9,359 nucleotides of DNA from Chloroflexota bacterium. Its GTDB lineage: Bacteria > Chloroflexota > Limnocylindria > Limnocylindrales > CSP1-4. A program made the position numbers and the translations under genes. The stretch spans positions 1-9,359 of the forward strand of contig JAJYDP010000151.1 of the NCBI GenBank assembly GCA_021777365.1, written 5' to 3'. The notes under the pieces are model-generated. The model made no database searches, was not told the DNA's origin, and was given only the letters and a program-made list of their open reading frames with translations. Positions 1 through 6,624 of this stretch are shown here, piece after piece. How positions within the stretch are numbered: position 1 is the stretch's first letter; the number at the start of each line of letters is the position of its first letter.

Positions 1-25
1 CCGCGCGCTTCGTCTTTCCCGCCAT
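1..25 (-). CDS. Start of an unidentified gene, cut by window edge
   Basis: Eight codons are visible on the minus strand, reading MAGKTKRA before the window ends. The start is supported by a textbook ribosome binding site: GGAGG (plus-strand cctcc at 31-35) five bases before the ATG (complement of 23-25). It lies 78 bases downstream of the feoB stop on the same strand, so it could be co-transcribed with feoAB or have its own promoter. The spacer at 61-90 is AT-rich relative to the rest and holds a -10-like TATACT on the minus strand, without a convincing -35. The product cannot be identified from eight residues. Seen: start and SD; inferred: that it is a gene. Confidence 0.4.
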
Positions 26-103
26 GATCGCCTCCGTCCGAGCGTGGGAAGATCATCATGGCGAGTATAGATCAGAACGTAAGTGTATTGCCGGAACGCT
101 CTA

Positions 104-2128
104 CTAGTCAGCATGGAGCCACGTCCCGACGTGGTAGACGATCGCACCGGCCGAAAGCGAGATGACGAGCAGGAGCCCGAGGTCCGCGAGCGCCCACCTC
201 CAGCCGCCGGTTTCCTGCCGCATGACGGCGAAGGTCGCCACGCAGGGGATGAAGAGCATCTGGACGACGAGGAACGCCAGACCTGCCGCCGGCGTCACGG
301 TGGGGGCCAAGTTGGCGGCCAAGTCGGTGCCGCCCCGACCGGACGCGAAGAGGATCCCGAGGGTGGCGATCGTGTTCTCCTTGGCCACGAAACTCGTCAG
401 CAAGGCCACGATCATCTGCCAGTCGAGTCCCAGTTGGGCGCCGAGCGGCGCGAAGAACCGACCGATCGCCGCGAGGTAGCTGGTCTCCATCTCTCTGGTC
501 GGGAACGTCGCGAGCACCCAGACCAGCACGGAAAAGACCACGATGATGCCGCCCGCCTTCTTGAGGAACGCGACCGTCCGTTGCCACACGGCAAGCGAGA
601 TGGTGCGGGCGTTGGGCAGATGGTACAGGGGCAGTTCCATGATGAACGCGGCGTGCTTGCCGCCGAAGACGAACCGGTGCAGCAGGACGCCGGTGAGCGC
701 GAGCGTCGCCAGGCTCAGGCCGATGAGCGCCCACATCACCCAGAAGGCCGCGGCGCCAAAGAAGATCGGCGCGAGGACCGTTACCACCGCCATGCGTGCC
801 GTGCACGGCACGAGCGGCGCGAGCAGGATGGTGAGGAGGCGTGCCTTGGGCGAATCGATGATGCGCGTGCCCAGGACCGCCGGGACGTTGCACCCGAAGC
901 CCAGGAGCAGCGGGAAGAACGACTTGCCGTGCAGGCCCATGAGGTGCATGTAGCGGTCCATCACGTAGGCGATGCGCGCCATGTAGCCGACGTCCTCCAG
1001 GAGCGCGAGGACGGCGAAGAAGATGAGCAGGATCGGCAGGAACGTGATGACCATCCCGGCCCCCGCCAGCACCCCGTCCGCGAGCACGCCCGATAGCCAC
1101 CAGGGCGCCCCGGCAAGGACCTGGCGCAGCCATGACGCGCCGCCCTCGACGAGGTATGTGTCGAGGAGACGCTGCAGCGGCGCGCCGATCGCGTACGTCA
1201 GCCAGAAGACGGCGCCCAGGATGCCCAGCACGAGGAGCAACCCCCAGAGCGGGTGCGTCGCGACCCGGTCGATCCCGTCGGTCAGGACGACCTGTCCGGC
1301 GCGCGGCCGGGAGACGGCGGCGCGCACCATCCGGGCGATCCATTCGTACCGGCTGCTGGCGATCTCGAGGATCGCGTCTTCGTGGCGCAGGAGGAGCGCA
1401 TCGACCTGCTCCCACTCGCCCGGCGGCAAGCGCTCGCGGATCATCTGTGAGATCTCGGTGTCGCCTTCGAGCAGCTTGAGGGACACCCAGTCGTGCGGAT
1501 AGGGCGCTGGCACGGCAGGCGCCACCAGCCGCTTGAGTTCTTGGGCCACACGTTGGTGCTCTGGGTCGATCTGCGGTCGCGAGGGCGCGTAACCCGCTGG
1601 GTCGCGGGCCGTGCGCAGGATCACCTGGACCAGTTCCCGCACGCCCTGGTTCTTCACGGCGATCATCGGCACCACCGGTAGCTTGAGGGCGCTCTCCAGC
1701 ACCGCGGGTTCGACGTGGATGCCACGTCGTTCGGCGATGTCCAGCATGTTGAGGGCGACGACGACGGGGGCCGGCAGCGCGAGCAACTCTGCCAGGAGGT
1801 ACAGATTGCGCTCGAGGGCGGCGACGTTGACGATCAGCACCACGAGGTCGGGGCGTTCCTTGACGACGAAATCCCGCGCAACCCGTTCCTCGGGCGAATC
1901 CGCCGTCAGGCTGTACGTACCCGGGAGATCGACCAGCCTGATCTCGACGTCTTCTTCACCGCGAGCGTAGTACACACCGGTCTTCTGCTCGACCGTCTTG
2001 CCGGGCCAGTTGCCGACATGCTGGCTCAACCCGGTCAACATGTTGAAGACGGTGGACTTGCCGACGTTGGGCTGGCCGGCCAAGGCCACCGTGATCTGGC
2101 GCGTTGCCGCACCCTGCGCCACCGTCAT
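104..2128 (-). CDS. feoB: Ferrous iron transport protein B (FeoB)
   Basis: FeoB is the inner-membrane Fe(II) transporter with a cytoplasmic N-terminal GTPase domain. The 674-residue length is within the normal FeoB range. The G-protein motifs are in order: G1 GQPNVGKST at residues 18-26, the G2 threonine near 45 (PGKTVE), G3 DLPG at 67-70 and G4 NMLD at 127-130. A helical GDI-like region spans about 180-275. The membrane part follows, with the two conserved cysteine-bearing gate motifs GFGCNVPAV (410-418) and LVPCTARM (439-446) and the late signature SFVAKENTIATLG (579-591). The ATG at 2126-2128 overlaps the feoA stop as ATGA, so translation is probably coupled. No FeoC gene is visible downstream. 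No frameshift or missing core motif was seen. The family assignment is close to certain; Fe(II) as substrate is inferred from family. Confidence 0.97.
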   Translation of the reverse strand: MTVAQGAATRQITVALAGQPNVGKSTVFNMLTGLSQHVGNWPGKTVEQKTGVYYARGEEDVEIRLVDLPGTYSLTADSPEERVARDFVVKERPDLVVLIVNVAALERNLYLLAELLALPAPVVVALNMLDIAERRGIHVEPAVLESALKLPVVPMIAVKNQGVRELVQVILRTARDPAGYAPSRPQIDPEHQRVAQELKRLVAPAVPAPYPHDWVSLKLLEGDTEISQMIRERLPPGEWEQVDALLLRHEDAILEIASSRYEWIARMVRAAVSRPRAGQVVLTDGIDRVATHPLWGLLLVLGILGAVFWLTYAIGAPLQRLLDTYLVEGGASWLRQVLAGAPWWLSGVLADGVLAGAGMVITFLPILLIFFAVLALLEDVGYMARIAYVMDRYMHLMGLHGKSFFPLLLGFGCNVPAVLGTRIIDSPKARLLTILLAPLVPCTARMAVVTVLAPIFFGAAAFWVMWALIGLSLATLALTGVLLHRFVFGGKHAAFIMELPLYHLPNARTISLAVWQRTVAFLKKAGGIIVVFSVLVWVLATFPTREMETSYLAAIGRFFAPLGAQLGLDWQMIVALLTSFVAKENTIATLGILFASGRGGTDLAANLAPTVTPAAGLAFLVVQMLFIPCVATFAVMRQETGGWRWALADLGLLLVISLSAGAIVYHVGTWLHAD

Positions 2129-2430
2129 GCGAGGTGCTCGCCGTCGGGTACAGGCTGGGATGGCGTGACCTGCACCAGCACGTGCCCGGCTTCACGACGT
2201 CCCAAGGCAATCCGACTCTCGCGCACGAGCGTGATCAACGGCCCGCGGCCGTAGTTCTGCATGACCCGTATCGGGGCGCCGACGGTGAACCCCAAGGCCG
2301 TCATCCGGCTCAGGAAGCCGGTGCCGCCCCTGAGATCACAGACGACGCCGTGCGCTCCGGCCGGCAGGTCACCCAACGGCGTGGGTGCCGCTCCCCGGCC
2401 ATTCGATCCCTGCGTCTCGCAGCGATCCAT
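2125..2430 (-). CDS. feoA: FeoA-domain ferrous iron transport accessory protein
   Basis: FeoA is a small cytoplasmic SH3-like protein required for FeoB-mediated Fe(II) uptake. The 101-residue product has the typical FeoA pattern: an N-terminal LGDLPAGAHGVV strand, then LSRMTALGFTVGAPIRVM and the C-terminal ITLVRESRIALGRREAGHVLV. It overlaps feoB by four bases, the usual feoA-feoB arrangement. I chose the ATG at 2428-2430 because AGGGGAGG lies immediately upstream (plus-strand 2433-2440). An in-frame ATG at 2452-2454 would add eight residues but has no ribosome binding site and would begin two bases after the inverted repeat at 2456-2489. The extra N-terminal tail before the domain (about 17 residues) is variable in the family. 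Family call strong; start site moderately sure. Confidence 0.92.
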   Translation of the reverse strand: MDRCETQGSNGRGAAPTPLGDLPAGAHGVVCDLRGGTGFLSRMTALGFTVGAPIRVMQNYGRGPLITLVRESRIALGRREAGHVLVQVTPSQPVPDGEHLA

Positions 2431-2455
2431 CGCCCTCCCCTGAGCGGGGCTCATG

Positions 2456-2489
2456 TTGCACCGGCCGAACGACGGGTCGGCCGGTGCAA
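2456..2489. repeat. Perfect 13-bp inverted repeat in the feoA leader
   Basis: The left arm at 2456-2468 (TTGCACCGGCCGA) and the right arm at 2477-2489 (TCGGCCGGTGCAA) are exact reverse complements, separated by eight bases. The repeat lies 26 bases upstream of the preferred feoA start and downstream of the candidate promoter at 2518-2546, so it would form a strong hairpin in the feoAB leader RNA, or serve as a dyad operator in DNA. There is no U-run on either side, which argues against an intrinsic terminator. It does not resemble a Fur or DtxR/IdeR consensus box. It also sits exactly at the edge of the feoB remnant, so it could mark a rearrangement junction. Seen: the repeat; function is inference. 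Confidence 0.6.
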
Positions 2490-2490
2490 T

Positions 2491-2711
2491 TCAGAGCCAC
2501 GCGGTCAGATTTACGCTATCGTACCGCCCAGCGGGTTCATGGCCAAGGAGAATGCGATCGCCACCCTGGGCGTCCTCCACGGCGGCCAGGCGCATGCCAG
2601 CCTCGACGCGGGCGCTGGCCGCTGGTGAGCAGCGGGCTTCTGCTCGCCGTCGCCCTGGCGGGAGGCACGCTGACCTATCAGGGCGCCCGCCTCCTCGGCG
2701 CCGGCACCTGA
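2491..2711 (+). pseudogene. Decayed C-terminal fragment of a second feoB
   Basis: Two plus-strand frames together resemble the end of FeoB. Frame one, near 2512-2580, reads PSGFMAKENAIATLGVL, matching TSFVAKENTIATLGIL of the intact FeoB (residues 578-593), and meets a stop at 2626-2628. A second frame, from about 2613 to the stop at 2709-2711, reads RWPLVSSGLLLAVALAGG and continues for fourteen residues, aligning with the intact C-terminus from RWALADLGLLL (644-654) to its end. The roughly 45 residues that should lie between the two matches, including the FIPC membrane motif, are largely missing, and the frames differ, so there is an internal deletion plus frameshift. The N-terminal part, including the whole GTPase domain, is absent. 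The copy is diverged from the intact feoB, so it is an old paralogue and not a recent duplication. Confidence 0.75.
2518..2546 (-). promoter_or_regulatory. Candidate sigma-70-type promoter for feoAB
   Basis: On the minus strand TTGGCC (complement of 2541-2546) and TACGAT (complement of 2518-2523) are separated by exactly 17 bases, the optimal spacing for a -35/-10 pair. Each hexamer matches four or five of six consensus positions. Transcription would begin near 2511 and run through the inverted repeat at 2456-2489 into feoA. The site lies inside the feoB remnant of the opposite strand. In GC-rich DNA such pairs arise by chance, so this remains a candidate. Confidence 0.35.
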
Positions 2712-2831
2712 GCCGTCGGGAGAGTCAGGTCCCGGCCGGGTTGAGCGCCCCGGCGGTTCAGCCGTTCAGCGAACAACACGCGCTCGACAGCACCTGGTTG
2801 ACCTCACCCGTCGCCTACATCCAGCACTGGC

Positions 2832-3944
2832 TCACCGCTCCCAGATGTCGCCCGAGCCGACCGCCCGCAGGGTCCCGACGGTCACGACCGCCCAGAAGCC
2901 CAGGAGCAGCAGGAAGAGCGCGAGCGCGGCCGTCTCCAGCAGCCCCACGTGCCAGCTCCGCGCCAGCGCGACGGTGCTCGCCGTATATGCCCCGAGCGGG
3001 AAGGTGAAGGCCCACCACCCCAGCCCGTACGGGAGCTCCCCGCGGCGCAGGTAGGCCGCCAGCAGCAGGATCGCCGAGGCCAGCCACCACAGCCCGAAGC
3101 CCCACATGGCGGCCGCCGTCAGCGACGAGAGCTGTGCCACGACCGGCGCCATGGAACCCCAGAGCGGCGCGCCCGCCTGGGCGGTCCGCAGCAGGACCAG
3201 GCTGCCCACCCCGATCGGCCCGAGCCCGATCCAGAGCGAGGGCGCCAGGGGCGCCGCCGGCAGCGGATGGAAGATCAGCCGGTCGTACAGGAGCGAGGCC
3301 ACCAGCACGAACAGCACGAACCCCATCCCCCAGAACGCGTAGGCGCCGAAGAGCAGGGCGGCCGCATCCTCGCGCCCCACGTGGGGCATCAGCGGGAGCA
3401 GGGCGAGCGGGACCACGATGTTGACCACCGGCGGGATGAACCACGCTCCGTTTGCCAGCTCGGGCCCAACAGGGTGCGTCACGAACAGCAGGTGGGCGAA
3501 CAGCACGCTGACCGCGAAGGCCAGCACCAGGCCAAGCGCGGCGAGGATCGCGACGGTGAAGGCGACGTCTCCGGGCGCGCCGATCGACGGCCCGACGGTG
3601 GCGATCCCCACCGCCAGCACCAGGATGCCGCCCGGGAACGTGCCGTAGAGGGCGCCGGCCACCGGGCTGGCCAGGTCCTGGCGCGCCGCGTCCGGGTGCT
3701 GGATCCAGCGCGCGACGTAGGGAAGCCCGAGCAGCACCGCGAGCACGGCGGCGAGCGCGACCAAGGCCACGCCGAAGGCCCTGGCGAGATCGCCGAGGCC
3801 GGCGACCTGGCCGGGGTCCTGGTAGGCGATGATCCCGACGATGGCCGTTCCCATGACGGCTCCATACCAGCCGGGGTGGAAGCCGCGCAGCCGCACCTGC
3901 GATGCGGTGGCCGCCGCTTCCTCGGCGAACAGGGTGGTGGACAC
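2832..3944 (-). CDS. TDT/SLAC1-family (TehA-like) anion channel or transporter
   Basis: This 370-residue, very hydrophobic protein belongs to the tellurite-resistance/dicarboxylate transporter (TDT) family, which includes TehA, the plant anion channel SLAC1, malate permease Mae1 and the fungal sulfite exporter Ssu1. About ten membrane helices are visible. Family signatures are FHPGWYGAVMGTAIVG (22-37), the early GTFPGG (101-106), NGAWFIPPVVNIVVPL (165-180), the central LGPIGVGS (241-248) and LGWWAFTFPLGAYT (308-321). The start is a GTG at 3942-3944 with GGAGG eight bases upstream. It is the last gene of the minus-strand group and follows a TauE-type exporter gene after 134 bases. The substrate cannot be read from sequence; sulfite or another oxyanion is inferred from neighbours. 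Tellurite or C4-dicarboxylates are alternatives. Confidence 0.9.
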   Translation of the reverse strand: MSTTLFAEEAAATASQVRLRGFHPGWYGAVMGTAIVGIIAYQDPGQVAGLGDLARAFGVALVALAAVLAVLLGLPYVARWIQHPDAARQDLASPVAGALYGTFPGGILVLAVGIATVGPSIGAPGDVAFTVAILAALGLVLAFAVSVLFAHLLFVTHPVGPELANGAWFIPPVVNIVVPLALLPLMPHVGREDAAALLFGAYAFWGMGFVLFVLVASLLYDRLIFHPLPAAPLAPSLWIGLGPIGVGSLVLLRTAQAGAPLWGSMAPVVAQLSSLTAAAMWGFGLWWLASAILLLAAYLRRGELPYGLGWWAFTFPLGAYTASTVALARSWHVGLLETAALALFLLLLGFWAVVTVGTLRAVGSGDIWER

Positions 3945-3983
3945 GAGAGATTCCTCCGAACGGGCGATGGTGGACGATGCGGT

Positions 3984-4025
3984 CCGTCAGGGCGGCCGTC
4001 AGGGTGGGGAGGGACACCCCTGACG
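3984..4025. repeat. Two direct and one inverted copy of CGTCAGGG
   Basis: CCGTCAGGG occurs at 3984-3992 and again at 3996-4004, twelve bases apart. The reverse complement CCCTGACG is at 4018-4025. The second direct copy and the inverted copy can form an eight-bp stem, extended by two more pairs across a single bulged C. The cluster lies between the tauE-like gene and the TDT channel gene on the minus strand, 40-80 bases upstream of the TDT start. It could be an operator or an intercistronic hairpin. No U-run follows on either strand, so a terminator is not supported. Confidence 0.45.
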
Positions 4026-4078
4026 CGCCGGGCACCGTCGTGCCGCGACCTGCACGAGCGGACGCATCGGGAGGCGCA

Positions 4079-4826
4079 TCACAGCAGGTCCAGCGCCATC
4101 TTGGCGGCGATCACCCAGAGCAGGACGCCGATGATCCGCTTGAGCTGCGGGCCAGTCAGCCGGGTCCTCATCACGTGCGATCCGACGAGGGACCCCGCCG
4201 CGGCCAGCGCGGCCATGCTCAGCGTGAAGCGCGGGTCGATGCCGCCCAGGGACGCGTGGCCGGCGAACCCCGAGAGCGAGGAGAAGAAGACCGCCAGTGC
4301 CGTGGTGCCGGCCGCGACCTTCGGCTCGAGGCCGAGCCAGGTGAGCCCGGGCAGGATGACGTTGCCGCCCCCCCACGCCGAGCAGGCCACCCAGGAACCC
4401 GGCCACGCCGCCGACCCCCGCCCCGACCCCGGCCTCGGCCGCCCGCCCGACATCGCGACGGGAGGCCCGGGCCCGGTAGAAGAGCATCATCGCCCCGGCG
4501 AAGAGCAGAAAGCCGACGAAGAGCGCGAGCAGCACGCGCCGGTCCACGCTCGCCGTCAGGCGCGCACCCAGGGGCGCCAGGACGACCGCCGCGACGAGCA
4601 CCGGCACGCCGGCTCGCCAGTCGATGAGCCGCCCGCGCCAGTACGCCACCGTTGCGGCCGAGAGGCTCACTGCGTTCAGCAGCAGCGCCGTGGACGTCGC
4701 CTGACCGAGGGGCACGCCCAGGTAGTAGAAGAGGGGCACGAAGAGGAACGCGGCGCCCAGGCCGACCATGGCCATGACGCCCGAGAAGACGAAGACGCTT
4801 GCCCCGCCGACGGCGTAGAGCAGCAC
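4079..4826 (-). pseudogene. TauE/SafE-family exporter with a one-base frameshift
   Basis: TauE/SafE proteins are membrane exporters linked to sulfite, sulfoacetate and other organosulfur compounds. The first half (about 153 residues from a GTG at 4824-4826) has the N-terminal repeat: FSGVMAMVGLGAAFLFVP, then STALLLNAVSLSAATVAYWR. The second half, including GGGNVILPGLTWLGLEP, AAGTTALAVFFSSLSGFAGH and a C-terminal helix ending AKMALDLL, lies in another frame and stops at 4079-4081. The break is at a run of seven Gs on the minus strand (plus-strand Cs 4368-4374). With six Gs the reading becomes GVGGGNVILP, the expected second repeat, giving about 248 residues, the normal size. Without correction the first frame runs on to 3999 as nonsense. 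Both halves look otherwise undamaged, so a sequencing error, phase variation or a very recent mutation is more likely than old decay. It starts 19 bases after the DsrE-FmdE stop. Confidence 0.85.
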
Positions 4827-4845
4827 GGCTCGACGGCCCTCTGGA

Positions 4846-5910
4846 TCAGCGCGGATAGCCCGAGCAGGCCGCGCACACCAGCCGGCCTTCCGCCACCCGA
4901 AGGTACGGCTCGGCGACGAGCTCGCCGCAGGACGGGCAGACCGCGAAGCGCACGACCTCCTCGGGCTCGCTCCACGCGCGCGCCTCGATCGGCCCGACGG
5001 TCATGATCTCCCCCGCCAGCGCGTCCCAGACCAGGTGCACGACCTCCATCTGCTCATCGTCGGGGATCTGCGAGGCTGGCACGCCCGCGGCGCGCTTCTG
5101 CATGAACGAGGTGGCGCGGATACGCGGCTGGAGGGTCGGCTTGTAGGCAACCCGGACGGCGCGCTGGGCATCCTTGTCGATGAGGGTGACCGCGAACTTC
5201 CCCTCCCCCGACTTCTCGATGTTGCCTTTGCCGAACGTGCAGCCGGTGGTGAACTGGATGCCGTCGCCGAAGCACATCCCGCCGTGGTAGTCGCCGGTCT
5301 CGATGATCGCGTGCAGTTCCTTGGCGCCCGCGCGCGTCGCGCCGAGTTCGCCCATGGCGGCCAGCCCCAGCCGCACGCCGGCCGTGCTGGCCCAGCACTT
5401 GTGGCCGTGGAAGGCCAGGGCCTGGCTCAGGATCTCGGTGTCATCCATGGATCGCTCCCCTGGTGGCCAGTAGACGAGGACGTGGGAGGCCGAGCCGATC
5501 TCGACGATGAAGCGCCCCGCCGCGATCACCTCGGCGTTCTCGACGAACTGGGTCGAGGCATCGATCCGCCGCTTGTTGACGCTCGGCGGGCAGGCCAGCA
5601 GCCGCCCTCCGAGCTCCCGGTAGTCCGCCAGCAGCTTCGACAGAGGTGGGAAGCCGTCCACGGCCACGGCGTCGGCGGCACCCTTGACGGCCAGTTCAAC
5701 ACCTGCGCCCTGCAGCCCCACGACGACGTCCACCTCGGATGCCAGGGCTCCGACGGCCATGACGAAGGGGATCGTCGCCTTCTCGGGCTCGTCGGGTCCG
5801 TGCGTGACCATGATCACGTCCACCGGTATCTGGCGGGTCACGCGCCGCGTCCGGCCTGCCCGTCCATCGGGCGGTTTGGCATGGTCGTGATGCCTCGCGC
5901 TGCTCTGCAT
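4846..5910 (-). CDS. DsrE-like / FmdE-domain / zinc-ribbon fusion protein
   Basis: Three parts are visible in 354 residues. Residues about 28-147 resemble DsrE-type small sulfurtransferase or peroxiredoxin-like proteins: VIMVTHGPDEPEKATIPF, a VGLQGAGVELAVKGAAD segment, and a cysteine at 107 in LLACPPSV. Residues about 158-260 are an FmdE domain, with FHGHKC (167-172), GDYHGGMCFGDGIQFTTGCT (206-225) and later FAVTLIDK; FmdE is named after a subunit of Mo/W formylmethanofuran dehydrogenase but occurs alone in many bacteria. The end is a zinc ribbon, C325-x2-C328 and C346-x2-C349. An in-frame ATG at 5446-5448 (residue 155), exactly at the domain junction, has GGGGAG six bases upstream, so a separate FmdE-ribbon protein may also be made. 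The N-terminal start is uncertain: the ATG at 5910 has no ribosome binding site, and a GTG at 5841 or ATG at 5811 fits the domain edge better. Likely role, inferred: sulfur or metal delivery to a molybdoenzyme. Confidence 0.85.
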   Translation of the reverse strand: MQSSARHHDHAKPPDGRAGRTRRVTRQIPVDVIMVTHGPDEPEKATIPFVMAVGALASEVDVVVGLQGAGVELAVKGAADAVAVDGFPPLSKLLADYRELGGRLLACPPSVNKRRIDASTQFVENAEVIAAGRFIVEIGSASHVLVYWPPGERSMDDTEILSQALAFHGHKCWASTAGVRLGLAAMGELGATRAGAKELHAIIETGDYHGGMCFGDGIQFTTGCTFGKGNIEKSGEGKFAVTLIDKDAQRAVRVAYKPTLQPRIRATSFMQKRAAGVPASQIPDDEQMEVVHLVWDALAGEIMTVGPIEARAWSEPEEVVRFAVCPSCGELVAEPYLRVAEGRLVCAACSGYPR

Positions 5911-6354
5911 GCGGAGGCGGGGAGGCGTGGGGCGCAGAGCCTTATGCCTCCCCGCCGGTACGTTCAGGTCTTCGCCGGCCGCGAGTGACCGCCGGGGCGT
6001 ACCCGGCGCCTCGCCGACGCCTCGAACATCTCAGGCACAACTGTGACAAGTTCGACTGAGGCGCGCCCGGGTCCCGAGGCCCGTTCTGGCAGGGCCGGAT
6101 GGCACGGGAGGCTCCGTCGGGCGGCAACGGCGCCGGACGGCTCGGGTTACTCGCCAGCCCTGGGCGTGCGAGGCGTGGTCGCACCACCCCGCGACGCTCC
6201 TGGCCTCCAGTCGCCGCAGATCCGGATCCGGCGAATCGGCCGCGTGCGAGCCCGGTGGCGGCTGCTGGGTGGCTACCCTGGGGCGGTTACCGTGGACCAG
6301 CCCTGGTGCACCGCACGGGGCACATCACCAGCCGGGGTGGCCGTGGACGATCCG
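5911..6354. other. 444-bp gap without a recognisable gene
   Basis: No frame here gives a protein I recognise; the open frames that cross it on both strands are arginine- and proline-rich, as expected of non-coding GC-rich DNA. It separates the DUF6457 gene from the DsrE-FmdE gene, so the latter probably has its own promoter. It contains the long hairpin at 5916-5956 and a ten-base palindrome CCGGATCCGG at 6222-6231, which is expected by chance at this GC. A TGTGA half-site occurs at about 6051, without a good second half. No tRNA, riboswitch core or promoter pair convinced me. Confidence 0.5.
5916..5956 (+). repeat. Long hairpin upstream of the DsrE-FmdE gene
   Basis: GGCGGGGAGGC at 5916-5926 and GCCTCCCCGCC at 5946-5956 are perfect 11-bp complements. 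Read as plus-strand RNA the stem continues inward without interruption for seven more pairs (G-U, U-A, G-U, G-U, G-C, G-C, C-G) to a five-base loop GCAGA at 5934-5938, making an 18-bp stem. On the minus strand the three G-U pairs become C-A mismatches, so the structure is stronger for plus-strand RNA although no plus-strand gene is known here. No U-run follows. It is six bases from the most upstream possible start of the DsrE-FmdE gene, where it could hinder translation or act as an operator. Confidence 0.45.
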
Positions 6355-6624
6355 TCACGCGCCGGTCTGGTTCTCCAGGTGCTCGACCAGCGTCCGCAGC
6401 GCGACGGCCCGATCCTCCGGTGCGTGCGAGGCAAGCGCGACGCCGACGAGGAACGCCGAGATGGGAGCCGCTATGCGCTCGCTGGCGTGGGCAGCCACGC
6501 GGGCCAGGTCGAGGATCGCGGCCTGTTCGACAGCGGTAGGCTGGGCGCTCCCCGCCGGCAGCTCGCGGGCCAGGAGATCGAGCCACGCCGACAGTGGCAG
6601 GGCGTGCTCGGATTGCGTTGTCAT
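6355..6624 (-). CDS. Small DUF6457-type protein
   Basis: The 89-residue product is acidic to neutral, helical and without membrane segments or cysteines. The central pattern LSAWLDLLARELPAG (11-25) followed by ILDLARVAAHASERIAAPISAFLVGVAL (37-64) matches my recollection of the DUF6457 family, small proteins that in Actinobacteria occur alone or joined to MobA-like molybdenum cofactor guanylyltransferases. The start ATG at 6622-6624 overlaps the stop of the upstream gene as ATGA and has AAGGAGAGG just before it; a longer frame reaching 6678 would have an arginine-rich, unlikely N-terminus. Function is unknown. Its place beside molybdoenzyme electron-transfer genes fits a role in cofactor maturation, but this is inference and the family call is from memory. 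Confidence 0.75.
   Translation of the reverse strand: MTTQSEHALPLSAWLDLLARELPAGSAQPTAVEQAAILDLARVAAHASERIAAPISAFLVGVALASHAPEDRAVALRTLVEHLENQTGA

Noticed and set aside
83..1096. 337-codon plus-strand open frame over feoB
   Set aside because: Antisense to the intact feoB, charged low-complexity composition and no recognisable motif.
2735..2753. GCCGGG/CCCGGC hairpin between the TDT gene and the feoB remnant
   Set aside because: Only six pairs and no U-run on either strand; too weak to call a terminator.
2949..5006. 685-codon plus-strand open frame
   Set aside because: It lies antisense to the TDT and TauE genes, is extremely rich in Arg, Asp, Glu, Gln and His, and shows no domain; it is a high-GC shadow frame.
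5035..5988. 317-codon plus-strand open frame
   Set aside because: Antisense to the DsrE-FmdE gene, whose domains are clear; the plus-strand protein has no family pattern.
6043..6062. TGTGACAAGTT as a CRP/FNR-type site
   Set aside because: Only one half-site matches; the second half is missing and there is no promoter in register.
6222..6231. CCGGATCCGG palindrome
   Set aside because: Ten-base palindromes are expected by chance in DNA this GC-rich.
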